From Flavobacterium franklandianum (lineage in GTDB: Bacteria > Bacteroidota > Bacteroidia > Flavobacteriales > Flavobacteriaceae), in NCBI RefSeq assembly GCF_007097365.1, contig NZ_VJZR01000006.1:1-64000 (forward strand): a DNA stretch of 64,000 nucleotides, read 5' to 3'. Shown piece by piece: positions 32,887-39,905 of this stretch; the first letter of the stretch is position 1, and the number at the start of each line of letters is the position of its first letter. The notes beneath the pieces were generated by a model. That model had not been told where the DNA came from and ran no database searches. It saw only the letters and a program-made list of their open reading frames with translations. Made by a program: the position numbers and the translations under genes.

Positions 32887-35640
32887 ATGGCAAATGAAAC
32901 AAAAGCCCCAAAATACGTCTATTCTTTTGGTGGTGGCAAAGCTGATGGCAATGAATCTATGAAAAACTTATTGGGAGGAAAAGGAGCGAATCTAGCCGAA
33001 ATGGCAGGTCATCCTAATCTTATGTTACCTGTTCCCCCAGGATATACGCTCACTACCGAAGTATGTACCGCATATTACGACAATAAAAAAAAATACCCAG
33101 CTGAACTTCAAGCGCAAGCAGTTAAAGCCCTGGCAGCTGTAGAAAAAATAATGGGCAAAAAATTTGGCGATCTAAACAATCCGTTATTGCTTTCTGTTCG
33201 TTCTGGTGCTAGAAAATCAATGCCAGGAATGATGGATACCGTTTTGAATATTGGACTCAACGAACAAACTATAGAAGGGGTTATCAAACAGTCGGGTGAT
33301 GCTCGTTTTGCCTATGATGCTTACCGTCGTTTGATTATGATGTATGCCGATGTGGTGATGGAAAAAGCCGCCGGAATTGAGCCAAAAGACGGAAAAGGAA
33401 TTCGAAAAGTATTAGACGAAAAATTAGAAAAAGTAAAACACAAACAAGGATATCAATTTGATACCGATTTAACTGTAGCCGAATTAAAAGCATTGGTAAA
33501 AGAATTTAAAGCGACCATAATTAAAGTGCTTGGACAACCCTTTCCAGAAGATCCTAATGAACAATTATGGGGAAGCATTGGAGGCGTATTTAGCAGTTGG
33601 ATGGGAAAAAGAGCTATCGAATACCGTCGCATCGAAAATATTCCACACCAATGGGGAACTGCAGTAAATGTACAAGCCATGGTTTTTGGAAATATGGGAG
33701 ATTCAAGTGCTACGGGTGTTGCTTTTACTAGAAATCCAGGAAATGGAGAAGATTATTTTTATGGAGAATATTTAATCAATGCTCAAGGTGAAGATGTGGT
33801 TGCAGGTATTAGAACTCCAGCTCCAGTAAATGACAAATCTAAAAATGACCATAGCAGACTACTGCCAACTCTTGAAGAAATAATGCCTGTGGCTTACAAA
33901 CAACTGTTCGAAATTCAAAACAGATTGGAAAATCATTACAAAGACATGCAAGATATTGAGTTTACTATCGAAAAAGGAACGCTCTATATGTTACAATGCC
34001 GAATCGGAAAACGTAATGGGGTTGCCGCTGTAAAAATTGCCAGCGATATGTACAATTCTAAATTAATTGATGCCAATACTGCCGTGATGCGAGTGGGACC
34101 AAACCAATTAGTCGAATTGTTATTACCGATGTTAAATCCAGAAATTCAAAAAATAACCAAAGCAGTAGCAAAAGGATTGCCTGCTGGGCCAGGTGGAGCA
34201 ATAGGACGTGTTGTTTTCTCGTCTAATGATGCTGTTGAATGGGCTAGCCGTGGCGAAAAAGTAATCTTGGTAAGAGAAGAAACCTCTCCTGAAGATGTAG
34301 ATGGAATGCACAAATCGCAAGCCATCTTGACCACAAAAGGAGGAATGACATCACACGCTGCATTAGTAGCCAGAGGTTGGGGAAAATGTTGTATCGTGGG
34401 TTGTAATGATATCCAAATAAATAGTGAAACCAAATCGTTTAGAGCCAACGATGGTACTTTTATCAAAGAAGGAGATTGGTTGAGTTTAGATGGAACAAAA
34501 GGGCTGGTTTACTTAGGAAGTATGGAATTGGTTGACGTAGATTTAGATAAAAATCAATCGTACAAAAACCTAATGAAATTGGTAGACAAAACCAAAGTAA
34601 TTGGTGTTCGTACCAATGCTGAAACTCCAGGTGATGCGGAACAAGGTGCAAAATTTGGAGCCGAAGGAATTGGACTTTTCCGAACAGAGCATATGTTTTA
34701 CGGCGAAGGAAGTGACCAACCTTTATTTTTATTACGCAAAATGATTGTGAGCAAAACCGAAAAAGAAAGAAGAGAAGCTTTGAATGGTTTGTTCAAATTT
34801 GTAAAAAAAGATATCAAAAGAACTTTAGGCGTAATGAGTGGTTTTCCAGTGACAATTCGGTTACTCGATCCGCCATTGCACGAATTTGTTCCTCACGATA
34901 AAGAAAAATTGATTCAGTTAAGCAAAGAATTAGGAATCAGTATGAGTGTTTTGAACCGAAGAGTTTTGGCGCTACACGAAAATAATCCAATGCTAGGTCA
35001 TAGAGGTGTTCGTTTAGGAGTGAGTTATCCTGAAATTACCGAAATGCAAATTAGAGCGATCTTTGAAGCCTCGGCTGAGTTGATTCAGGAAGGTAAAAAA
35101 GCAATGCCAGAAATTATGGTTCCTGTGACTTGTTCGAAAAATGAATTAAAACATCAAAGAGCAATAGTGGATGCTGTTTACAAAGAAACTTGTGAAAAAT
35201 TAGGCGTTAAAGAAATACCTTATTTATACGGAACAATGATCGAAATCCCTCGTGCCGCTCTAAAAGCTGATAGTATGGCCGAAGAAGCTGATTTCTTTAG
35301 CTTTGGAACCAACGATTTAACACAAATGAGTTTTGGTTTCAGTCGTGATGATATTGGTGGATTCCTTCCTAAATATCTTGACCTTGGAATTCTTCCAGAC
35401 GATCCTTTCCAAACCATTGACCAAGAAGGGGTGGGAGAGTTGATAAAAATTGGAGTAGAAAGAGGCCGTAAAACCAAACCAAATTTAAAAGTTGGTATTT
35501 GTGGTGAACACGGTGGCGACCCTGAAAGTGTTGTTTTCTGTCACAAAATTGGGATGAACTATGTAAGTTGTTCTCCTTTCCGTGTGCCAATAGCACGATT
35601 AGCAGCAGCGCAAGCAGCTTTGCAATTTCCAAGAAAATAA
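32887..35640 (+). CDS. ppdK: Pyruvate, phosphate dikinase
   Basis: A 917-residue PPDK converting pyruvate, ATP and phosphate to PEP, AMP and diphosphate, reversibly. The N-terminal ATP-grasp domain begins KYVYSFGGGKADGN and continues with LGGKGANLAEM. The phosphohistidine domain has GGMTSHAALVARGWGKCC with catalytic His490. The C-terminal PEP/pyruvate barrel carries GICGEHGGDPESV with Cys872. Length is close to the usual bacterial 870-900. It is divergent from satP-acs; together these genes would let acetate- or pyruvate-derived carbon enter gluconeogenesis or adjust PEP. Confidence 0.96.
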   Translation: MANETKAPKYVYSFGGGKADGNESMKNLLGGKGANLAEMAGHPNLMLPVPPGYTLTTEVCTAYYDNKKKYPAELQAQAVKALAAVEKIMGKKFGDLNNPLLLSVRSGARKSMPGMMDTVLNIGLNEQTIEGVIKQSGDARFAYDAYRRLIMMYADVVMEKAAGIEPKDGKGIRKVLDEKLEKVKHKQGYQFDTDLTVAELKALVKEFKATIIKVLGQPFPEDPNEQLWGSIGGVFSSWMGKRAIEYRRIENIPHQWGTAVNVQAMVFGNMGDSSATGVAFTRNPGNGEDYFYGEYLINAQGEDVVAGIRTPAPVNDKSKNDHSRLLPTLEEIMPVAYKQLFEIQNRLENHYKDMQDIEFTIEKGTLYMLQCRIGKRNGVAAVKIASDMYNSKLIDANTAVMRVGPNQLVELLLPMLNPEIQKITKAVAKGLPAGPGGAIGRVVFSSNDAVEWASRGEKVILVREETSPEDVDGMHKSQAILTTKGGMTSHAALVARGWGKCCIVGCNDIQINSETKSFRANDGTFIKEGDWLSLDGTKGLVYLGSMELVDVDLDKNQSYKNLMKLVDKTKVIGVRTNAETPGDAEQGAKFGAEGIGLFRTEHMFYGEGSDQPLFLLRKMIVSKTEKERREALNGLFKFVKKDIKRTLGVMSGFPVTIRLLDPPLHEFVPHDKEKLIQLSKELGISMSVLNRRVLALHENNPMLGHRGVRLGVSYPEITEMQIRAIFEASAELIQEGKKAMPEIMVPVTCSKNELKHQRAIVDAVYKETCEKLGVKEIPYLYGTMIEIPRAALKADSMAEEADFFSFGTNDLTQMSFGFSRDDIGGFLPKYLDLGILPDDPFQTIDQEGVGELIKIGVERGRKTKPNLKVGICGEHGGDPESVVFCHKIGMNYVSCSPFRVPIARLAAAQAALQFPRK

Positions 35641-35671
35641 ATTTTAATTACCTGAATATTTATAATGAATG

Positions 35672-35701
35672 ACGGCATCCTGAAAAGGGTGTCGTTTTTT
35701 T
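35672..35701 (+). terminator. Terminator after ppdK
   Basis: ACGGCATCC and GGGTGTCGT pair with two G-U wobbles around a short loop and are followed by seven T residues. Confidence 0.7.
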
Positions 35702-35781
35702 GTTTAAATCGGAAATAATTATTTAGGCTCAGGCATTAATTTATTTAAAAACCGTATAATTTAGGAGTAAAATTTAAAATT

Positions 35782-35828
35782 ACCCGATCGCTCTGATATA
35801 ACAAAATAATCTCTCGAACGATAGCGGA
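35782..35828 (+). repeat. Direct repeat upstream of the LRR gene
   Basis: ACCCGATCGCTCTGATA (35782-35798) is identical to 38035-38051 on the other side of the LRR gene, and about 28 further bases are similar (CTCTCGAACGATAGCGGA against CTCCCGAACTATACCGAA). The 359-bp spacer 35641-35999 holds this repeat, the ppdK terminator and AT-rich promoter-like DNA. Confidence 0.7.
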
Positions 35829-35999
35829 TTTGTAACCCTAGCGGTTCGCTTTTATTGTTCTCCACTGACGCTACAATCCAACTAGAAACCTAAAATTTAA
35901 CAATTATTAATAATAAAAATAAATTAATTAAATTGTTAAAAATATTAATATTATTTATTTTAAAATGATTATATTTGAGAAGTATTAAATTATATCGTT

Positions 36000-38012
36000 A
36001 TGAAAACAAGAATTATATATTTTTGTATTGATATTTTTTTAGTTAGCTTTACTGCATCGGCACAATTTACAATCCTCCCGGATTTTAATTTCGAGAAAAA
36101 ATTAATTGCTCTTGGCATAGATTCTGGTATTCCCGATGGAAAAGTTCTAACTGTAAATGTAAGAACAGTAAGTAATTTAAATGTATCAAGTAATTCAATT
36201 AGAGATTTAACTGGAATTCAAGACTTTACGTCATTGAAGGTTTTGTATTGTTACTCCAATCAACTCACTGTACTTGATGTTTCAAAAAATGTAGCGCTGA
36301 CTGCTTTGTATTGTTACTCGAATCAACTCGCCGAACTTGATTTTGATGAAAATGTAGCATTGAAGTCTTTATATTGTTACTCTAATCAGCTGACCAATCT
36401 TGATGTTTCAAAAATTGTAGCGTTGACTTTTTTAAATTGTTCCTTTAATCTACTAAGCACTCTTGATATTACTAAAAATGAAGCTTTGACTGATTTATAC
36501 TGTCAATCCAATCAACTAGTCACTCTTGATGTAGCAAAAAATTTAGCTTTAAGGGCTTTAGCTTGTCACTCTAATCAACTCAACGTTCTTGATGTTACTA
36601 CAAATGGAGCATTGACTAATTTAATGTGTAGCTTAAATCAACTCACTACTCTAGATGTTTCTGAAAATGGAGCGTTGACTAATTTAGAGTGTTCTTTAAA
36701 TCAAATTGCCAATCTTGATATTTCTAAAAATGGAGCATTGACTAATTTGGAATGTGAATCAAATCAACTCACTGCTCTTGATATTTCTAAAAATATAGCG
36801 TTGATTAATTTGGAGTGTAGTTCGAATCAACTTACAGCTATTGATGTTACTAAAAATATTGGGTTGACTGCCTTAGAGTGTAACTCGAATCAACTAAAGT
36901 ATCTGGATGTCTCTAAAAATCTAGCACTAAATACTTTACTTTGCAACTCTAATCAACTCGCCTTTCTTGATGTTTCTAAAAATGTAGCTTTGACTAATTT
37001 ATATTGTCACTCTAATCAATTAACAGCTCTTGATGTTTCTAAAAATGTAGGTTTGACTAATTTAGAGTTTTCCTCTAATCAACTCACAGCTATTGATATT
37101 TCTAAAAATGTAGCGTTAATTAATTTAGAATTTACCTCCAATCAACTCACCGCTCTTGATGTTGTTAAAAATGTAGCGTTGAAGACTTTATATTGTGGCT
37201 CCAATCAACTCACGGCCCTTGATGTTACTAAAAATGTAGCGTTGAAGACTTTATATTGTGGCTCTAATCAACTTACCGCCCTTGATGTTACTAATAGTTT
37301 AGCGTTGAAGACTTTATATTGTGGTTCTAATCAACTTGCCACTCTTGATGTTTCTAAAAATGTAGCCTTGGCTTATTTATATTGTCACTCTAATCAACTC
37401 GCTGCTCTTGACGTTTCAAAAAATATAGGGTTGCGGACTTTATATTCGGGCGCTAATAAACTCACGGCTCTTGATGTTTCTAAAAATGTAGTATTGAAAA
37501 TTTTATATTGTCACTTTAATCAACTAACAGCTCTTGATGTTTCTAAAAATGTAGCGTTGACTAATTTAAGTTGTAGTTCCAATTCCCTATTGAGTTTGAA
37601 TTTGAAAAATGGGAATAACACTGTTTTTGACAAAGGATATTTGTATTTCAAAGGTAACCTTAAGCTTACTTGTATACTAGTGGATGACAAAATGTATTCG
37701 GATATAAATTGGTCGACTTTAAAAGATACCGGGGCAAGCTATGAAACACTTTGCACAACTTTAGGACTCGAAAACACCTTTTTTAATGCCGTTTCTATCT
37801 ACCCCAATCCAACCAAAGGAGAAATACATATTGACAATGTTGTTTTGCAAAAATCCAGTGTATATGATGTGTTGGGAAAATTGGTAAAAACGAAATCGTT
37901 TGGCGCAGCCACTAACAACACCATCGATTTGGAAAGTTTGACCAAAGGTATTTATTACCTTTATTTGCAAGCTGAAATCGCCAATATAACCAAAAAAATC
38001 ATTGTAGAATAG
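36000..38012 (+). CDS. Leucine-rich-repeat surface protein, T9SS cargo
   Basis: A 670-residue secreted protein with signal peptide MKTRIIYFCIDIFLVSFTASAQ. After a short cap, 21 units of exactly 21 residues run from residue 89 to 529 with consensus LTALDVSKNVALTNLYCxSNQ, a short internalin-like LRR; most units keep the cysteine in the YC position. Units 15-17 are almost identical in DNA, pointing to recent expansion. A type A T9SS sorting domain ends the protein (VSIYPNPTKGEIHIDN to KKIIVE), placing it on the surface or in the medium. LRR proteins of this type bind proteins or glycans; no ligand is suggested. It stands alone between direct repeats, unrelated to neighbouring housekeeping genes. 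Confidence 0.9.
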   Translation: MKTRIIYFCIDIFLVSFTASAQFTILPDFNFEKKLIALGIDSGIPDGKVLTVNVRTVSNLNVSSNSIRDLTGIQDFTSLKVLYCYSNQLTVLDVSKNVALTALYCYSNQLAELDFDENVALKSLYCYSNQLTNLDVSKIVALTFLNCSFNLLSTLDITKNEALTDLYCQSNQLVTLDVAKNLALRALACHSNQLNVLDVTTNGALTNLMCSLNQLTTLDVSENGALTNLECSLNQIANLDISKNGALTNLECESNQLTALDISKNIALINLECSSNQLTAIDVTKNIGLTALECNSNQLKYLDVSKNLALNTLLCNSNQLAFLDVSKNVALTNLYCHSNQLTALDVSKNVGLTNLEFSSNQLTAIDISKNVALINLEFTSNQLTALDVVKNVALKTLYCGSNQLTALDVTKNVALKTLYCGSNQLTALDVTNSLALKTLYCGSNQLATLDVSKNVALAYLYCHSNQLAALDVSKNIGLRTLYSGANKLTALDVSKNVVLKILYCHFNQLTALDVSKNVALTNLSCSSNSLLSLNLKNGNNTVFDKGYLYFKGNLKLTCILVDDKMYSDINWSTLKDTGASYETLCTTLGLENTFFNAVSIYPNPTKGEIHIDNVVLQKSSVYDVLGKLVKTKSFGAATNNTIDLESLTKGIYYLYLQAEIANITKKIIVE

Positions 38013-38034
38013 TGTACCTCTTTTATATAGGGTG

Positions 38035-38079
38035 ACCCGATCGCTCTGATAAATAAAATATTCTCCCGAACTATACCGA
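38035..38079 (+). repeat. Direct repeat downstream of the LRR gene
   Basis: It begins with the same 17 bases (ACCCGATCGCTCTGATA) as 35782-35798 and stays similar for about 28 more. The pair encloses a 2.2-kb segment containing only the LRR gene. Confidence 0.7.
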
Positions 38080-38166
38080 ACAGACGAAGTAAATCATTGC
38101 TATCGGTATAAGTTTGAAAAGCAGTTTTAATCGTTCTGAAATCATACAGCTATAAAAAACAAAAAA

Positions 38167-38184
38167 CCCACTCGTTTGAGTGGG
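38167..38184 (-). terminator. tRNA-Phe-type terminator, distal copy
   Basis: CCCACTCGTTTGAGTGGG forms a 7-bp stem with a 4-nt loop, and T residues follow on the minus strand. It is identical to the copies at 38550-38567 and 38933-38950. Confidence 0.8.
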
Positions 38185-38189
38185 TTTCG

Positions 38190-38234
38190 TGGTACCTCCA
38201 GTCCCGAAGCTTCGGGAGAACCAGGGACACATGG
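38190..38234 (-). pseudogene. tRNA-Phe 3' fragment with palindrome in the T-loop, distal copy
   Basis: On the minus strand it reads from the anticodon-stem 3' side (CCATGTGTC) through the T-stem (CCTGG) to the acceptor end (AGGTACCA), as in the intact tRNA at 38956-39028. The T-loop bases GATCC are replaced by TCCCGAAGCTTCGGGA, a perfect palindrome (core at 38203-38216). The 5' half of the tRNA is absent, so no tRNA can be made. Confidence 0.88.
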
Positions 38235-38238
38235 TTTT

Positions 38239-38520
38239 TTATTTTTTTGATAAAACATCTCCAAGAATAGAAGGATTGGCAATAATTTTTTTGATAAAAT
38301 TTTTACTTTTCATTCTCTTAATAAAGTTTTCAAGAAAAACAGCTTCTTCTTTGTTTTGACAATTAAAGAGTAAGACTAATTCCCAATCATTTGCAATTTT
38401 TGTAAAAGAACCTGCATGGGAGTGTTGATTATGTTTTAGAATTCTTTCGTTTATATTATATGTTTCACCAACATAAAATTTAGCTGAAGATGGAGAATAT
38501 AGGATGTAAAGTTGATACAT
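38239..38520 (-). CDS. GIY-YIG nuclease domain protein, distal copy
   Basis: A 93-residue single-domain GIY-YIG protein (UPF0213-like size). The motif pair is LYILYS (residues 4-9) and KFYVGET (14-20). The catalytic Arg is in ERILKHN (Arg26) and the metal-binding Glu in VFLENFIKR (Glu64), so the active site looks intact. The start at 38518-38520 is chosen because the fold begins there; the longer open frame crosses the terminator and tRNA remnant. It is identical to the second copy except His35 here. It sits 4 bp from the tRNA fragment. Stand-alone GIY-YIG proteins may act in homing or DNA processing; target unknown. Confidence 0.85.
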   Translation of the reverse strand: MYQLYILYSPSSAKFYVGETYNINERILKHNQHSHAGSFTKIANDWELVLLFNCQNKEEAVFLENFIKRMKSKNFIKKIIANPSILGDVLSKK

Positions 38521-38549
38521 ACTCCAAAAGTAGTAATAAAAACAAAAAA

Positions 38550-38567
38550 CCCACTCGTTTGAGTGGG
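38550..38567 (-). terminator. tRNA-Phe-type terminator, middle copy
   Basis: Same CCCACTCGTTTGAGTGGG hairpin, 383 bp from each neighbouring copy. On the minus strand it lies between the first tRNA fragment and the distal GIY-YIG gene. Confidence 0.8.
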
Positions 38568-38572
38568 TTTCG

Positions 38573-38617
38573 TGGTACCTCCAGTCCCGAAGCTTCGGGA
38601 GAACCAGGGACACATGG
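38573..38617 (-). pseudogene. tRNA-Phe 3' fragment with palindrome in the T-loop, proximal copy
   Basis: Identical to 38190-38234, including the CCCGAAGCTTCGGG palindrome (38586-38599) in place of the T-loop. It separates the proximal GIY-YIG gene from the middle terminator. Such displaced tRNA 3' ends are what an insertion into the 3' end of a tRNA gene leaves behind. Confidence 0.88.
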
Positions 38618-38621
38618 TTTT

Positions 38622-38903
38622 TTATTTTTTTGATAAAACATCTCCAAGAATAGAAGGATTGGCAATAATTTTTTTGATAAAATTTTTACTTTTCATTCTC
38701 TTAATAAAGTTTTCAAGAAAAACAGCTTCTTCTTTGTTTTGACAATTAAAGAGTAAGACTAATTCCCAATCATTTGCAATTTTTGTAAAAGAACCTGCAT
38801 AGGAGTGTTGATTATGTTTTAGAATTCTTTCGTTTATATTATATGTTTCACCAACATAAAATTTAGCTGAAGATGGAGAATATAGGATGTAAAGTTGATA
38901 CAT
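38622..38903 (-). CDS. GIY-YIG nuclease domain protein, proximal copy
   Basis: A 93-residue protein equal to the distal copy except for Tyr35 instead of His35 (one base change). LYILYS, KFYVGET, Arg26 and Glu64 are all conserved. It starts 30 bp after the terminator of the tRNA-Phe gene on the same strand and has no obvious -7 box in that gap, so it may be expressed by read-through from the tRNA promoter. Both copies being intact argues for recent duplication or for selection on the protein. Confidence 0.85.
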   Translation of the reverse strand: MYQLYILYSPSSAKFYVGETYNINERILKHNQHSYAGSFTKIANDWELVLLFNCQNKEEAVFLENFIKRMKSKNFIKKIIANPSILGDVLSKK

Positions 38904-38932
38904 ACTCCAAAAGTAGTAATAAAAACAAAAAA

Positions 38933-38950
38933 CCCACTCGTTTGAGTGGG
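38933..38950 (-). terminator. Terminator of tRNA-Phe
   Basis: CCCACTCGTTTGAGTGGG hairpin beginning 5 nt after the tRNA 3' end, then T residues on the minus strand. Confidence 0.85.
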
Positions 38951-38955
38951 TTTTG

Positions 38956-39028
38956 TGGTACCTCCAGGGATCGAACCAGGGACACATGGATTTTCAGTCC
39001 ATTGCTCTACCATCTGAGCTAAGGTACC
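38956..39028 (-). tRNA. tRNA-Phe (anticodon GAA)
   Basis: A 73-nt cloverleaf: acceptor GGTACCT/AGGTACC, D-arm GCTCAGATGGTAGAGC, anticodon stem-loop TGGA-CTGAAAA-TCCA with GAA, variable loop GTGTC, and T-arm CCTGG-TTCGATC-CCTGG. The CCA end is not encoded. It is the intact member of the array, with its own promoter (39089-39119) and terminator (38933-38950). Confidence 0.96.
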
Positions 39029-39088
39029 TTGCTAATAGCTCACTTTACTCTTATTTAATTTGGAGTTCACTAAACTTGTTTGCGGGTG

Positions 39089-39119
39089 CAAATATAGAAT
39101 GATTTTTAATTTATACAAA
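39089..39119 (-). promoter_or_regulatory. Promoter of tRNA-Phe
   Basis: On the minus strand: TTTG (39119-39116), 19 nt, TATATTTG (39096-39089), an ideal Bacteroidota promoter about 60 bp before the tRNA 5' end. Confidence 0.8.
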
Positions 39120-39170
39120 ACAATTATTAAAAAAAATCTATTCGTATCTTCGCAGCGTTAAATATAAATT

Positions 39171-39905
39171 ATGATTCTAGCTGTTGATGTGGGAAATACC
39201 AGAATTAAAGCCGCTGTTTTTGAGGATAATACCCTTTTGGAATCTTTTGTTTTTCTAAAAACAGCGCTTGAAAAAAGTATTGAAAATATTTTAGAAAAGT
39301 ATAAAAATACAACTCATTTAGTCATAGCATCGGTTTCAGATGTCGAAAAACAAGCATTTATTAGCTTTAAAGATGCGGTAAATATTCATTTTGTGTCACA
39401 AACCGATCCCTTTCCTTTTGTCAATTGTTATGAAACACCACAAACTTTGGGTATTGATAGAATGGTTCTAGCTGCGGGTGCAATACTTCAATATCCCAAT
39501 CAAAATAGATTGGTGATAGATGCGGGGACTTGTGTGACTTACGATTTTATCGACGAAAACGATAATTATCTTGGTGGGGCAATCTCGCCTGGCTTGAGAT
39601 TACGATACGAATCATTGCATCATTTTACAGCAAAATTACCCTTGCTGACTTTAGAAAAACCCAAACGTTTTATAGGTAAGTCTACCTCAGAATCTATTCA
39701 TTCAGGAGTCGTTAATGGGTTAGTATTTGAAATTGAGGGTTGCATAGCCGAAATAAAGGGCCAATATTCAAAATTTATAATAATTTTAACGGGTGGAGAC
39801 TCAGTTTTTTTGGCTAAACGATTAAAAAATACCATATTTGCCAATTCAAATTTCCTTCTTGAAAGTTTGAATCAAACATTTCAATATAAAATCAAAAATG
39901 ATTAA
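39171..39905 (+). CDS. coaX: Type III pantothenate kinase
   Basis: A 244-residue ASKHA-fold kinase catalysing the first step of coenzyme A synthesis. Motifs: ILAVDVGNTRIKAAVF (phosphate 1, residues 2-17), TLGIDRMVLAAGA (pantothenate/dimer region, about 92-104), and VIDAGTCVTYDFID (phosphate 2, about 115-128). Length is typical. It heads a plus-strand run (coaX, outer-membrane protein, lptC and others), overlapping the next gene by 8 bp, so they are translated from one mRNA. TATCTTCG at 39145-39152 is a plausible -7 box. Confidence 0.95.
   Translation: MILAVDVGNTRIKAAVFEDNTLLESFVFLKTALEKSIENILEKYKNTTHLVIASVSDVEKQAFISFKDAVNIHFVSQTDPFPFVNCYETPQTLGIDRMVLAAGAILQYPNQNRLVIDAGTCVTYDFIDENDNYLGGAISPGLRLRYESLHHFTAKLPLLTLEKPKRFIGKSTSESIHSGVVNGLVFEIEGCIAEIKGQYSKFIIILTGGDSVFLAKRLKNTIFANSNFLLESLNQTFQYKIKND

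Larger units (their letters stand above)
38167..38932 (-). repeat. Two tandem 383-bp units behind tRNA-Phe
   Basis: Units 38167-38549 and 38550-38932 match base for base by my reading, except g38418 versus a38801. Each contains, in minus-strand order, a GIY-YIG gene, an altered tRNA-Phe 3' fragment and the tRNA-type terminator. The array ends at the terminator of the intact tRNA-Phe gene (38933), so the same terminator/tRNA sequence recurs three times at a period of exactly 383 bp. Confidence 0.9.

Noticed and set aside
36264..37586. Regular 63-bp repeats as a possible CRISPR array
   Set aside because: The repeats are contiguous, in frame and encode leucine-rich repeats; there are no unique spacers.
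38521..38613. In-frame N-terminal extension of the distal GIY-YIG gene
   Set aside because: It would run through the terminator hairpin and the tRNA fragment; the GIY-YIG fold starts at the ATG at 38518-38520, as in the proximal copy.
38190..38617. Additional tRNA genes
   Set aside because: Both copies lack the 5' half and the T-loop, so they cannot fold into tRNA; listed as pseudogene fragments.
35641..39030. Prophage or insertion sequence around the tRNA-Phe gene
   Set aside because: No integrase, transposase or phage gene is present; the only candidate mobile function is the GIY-YIG protein.
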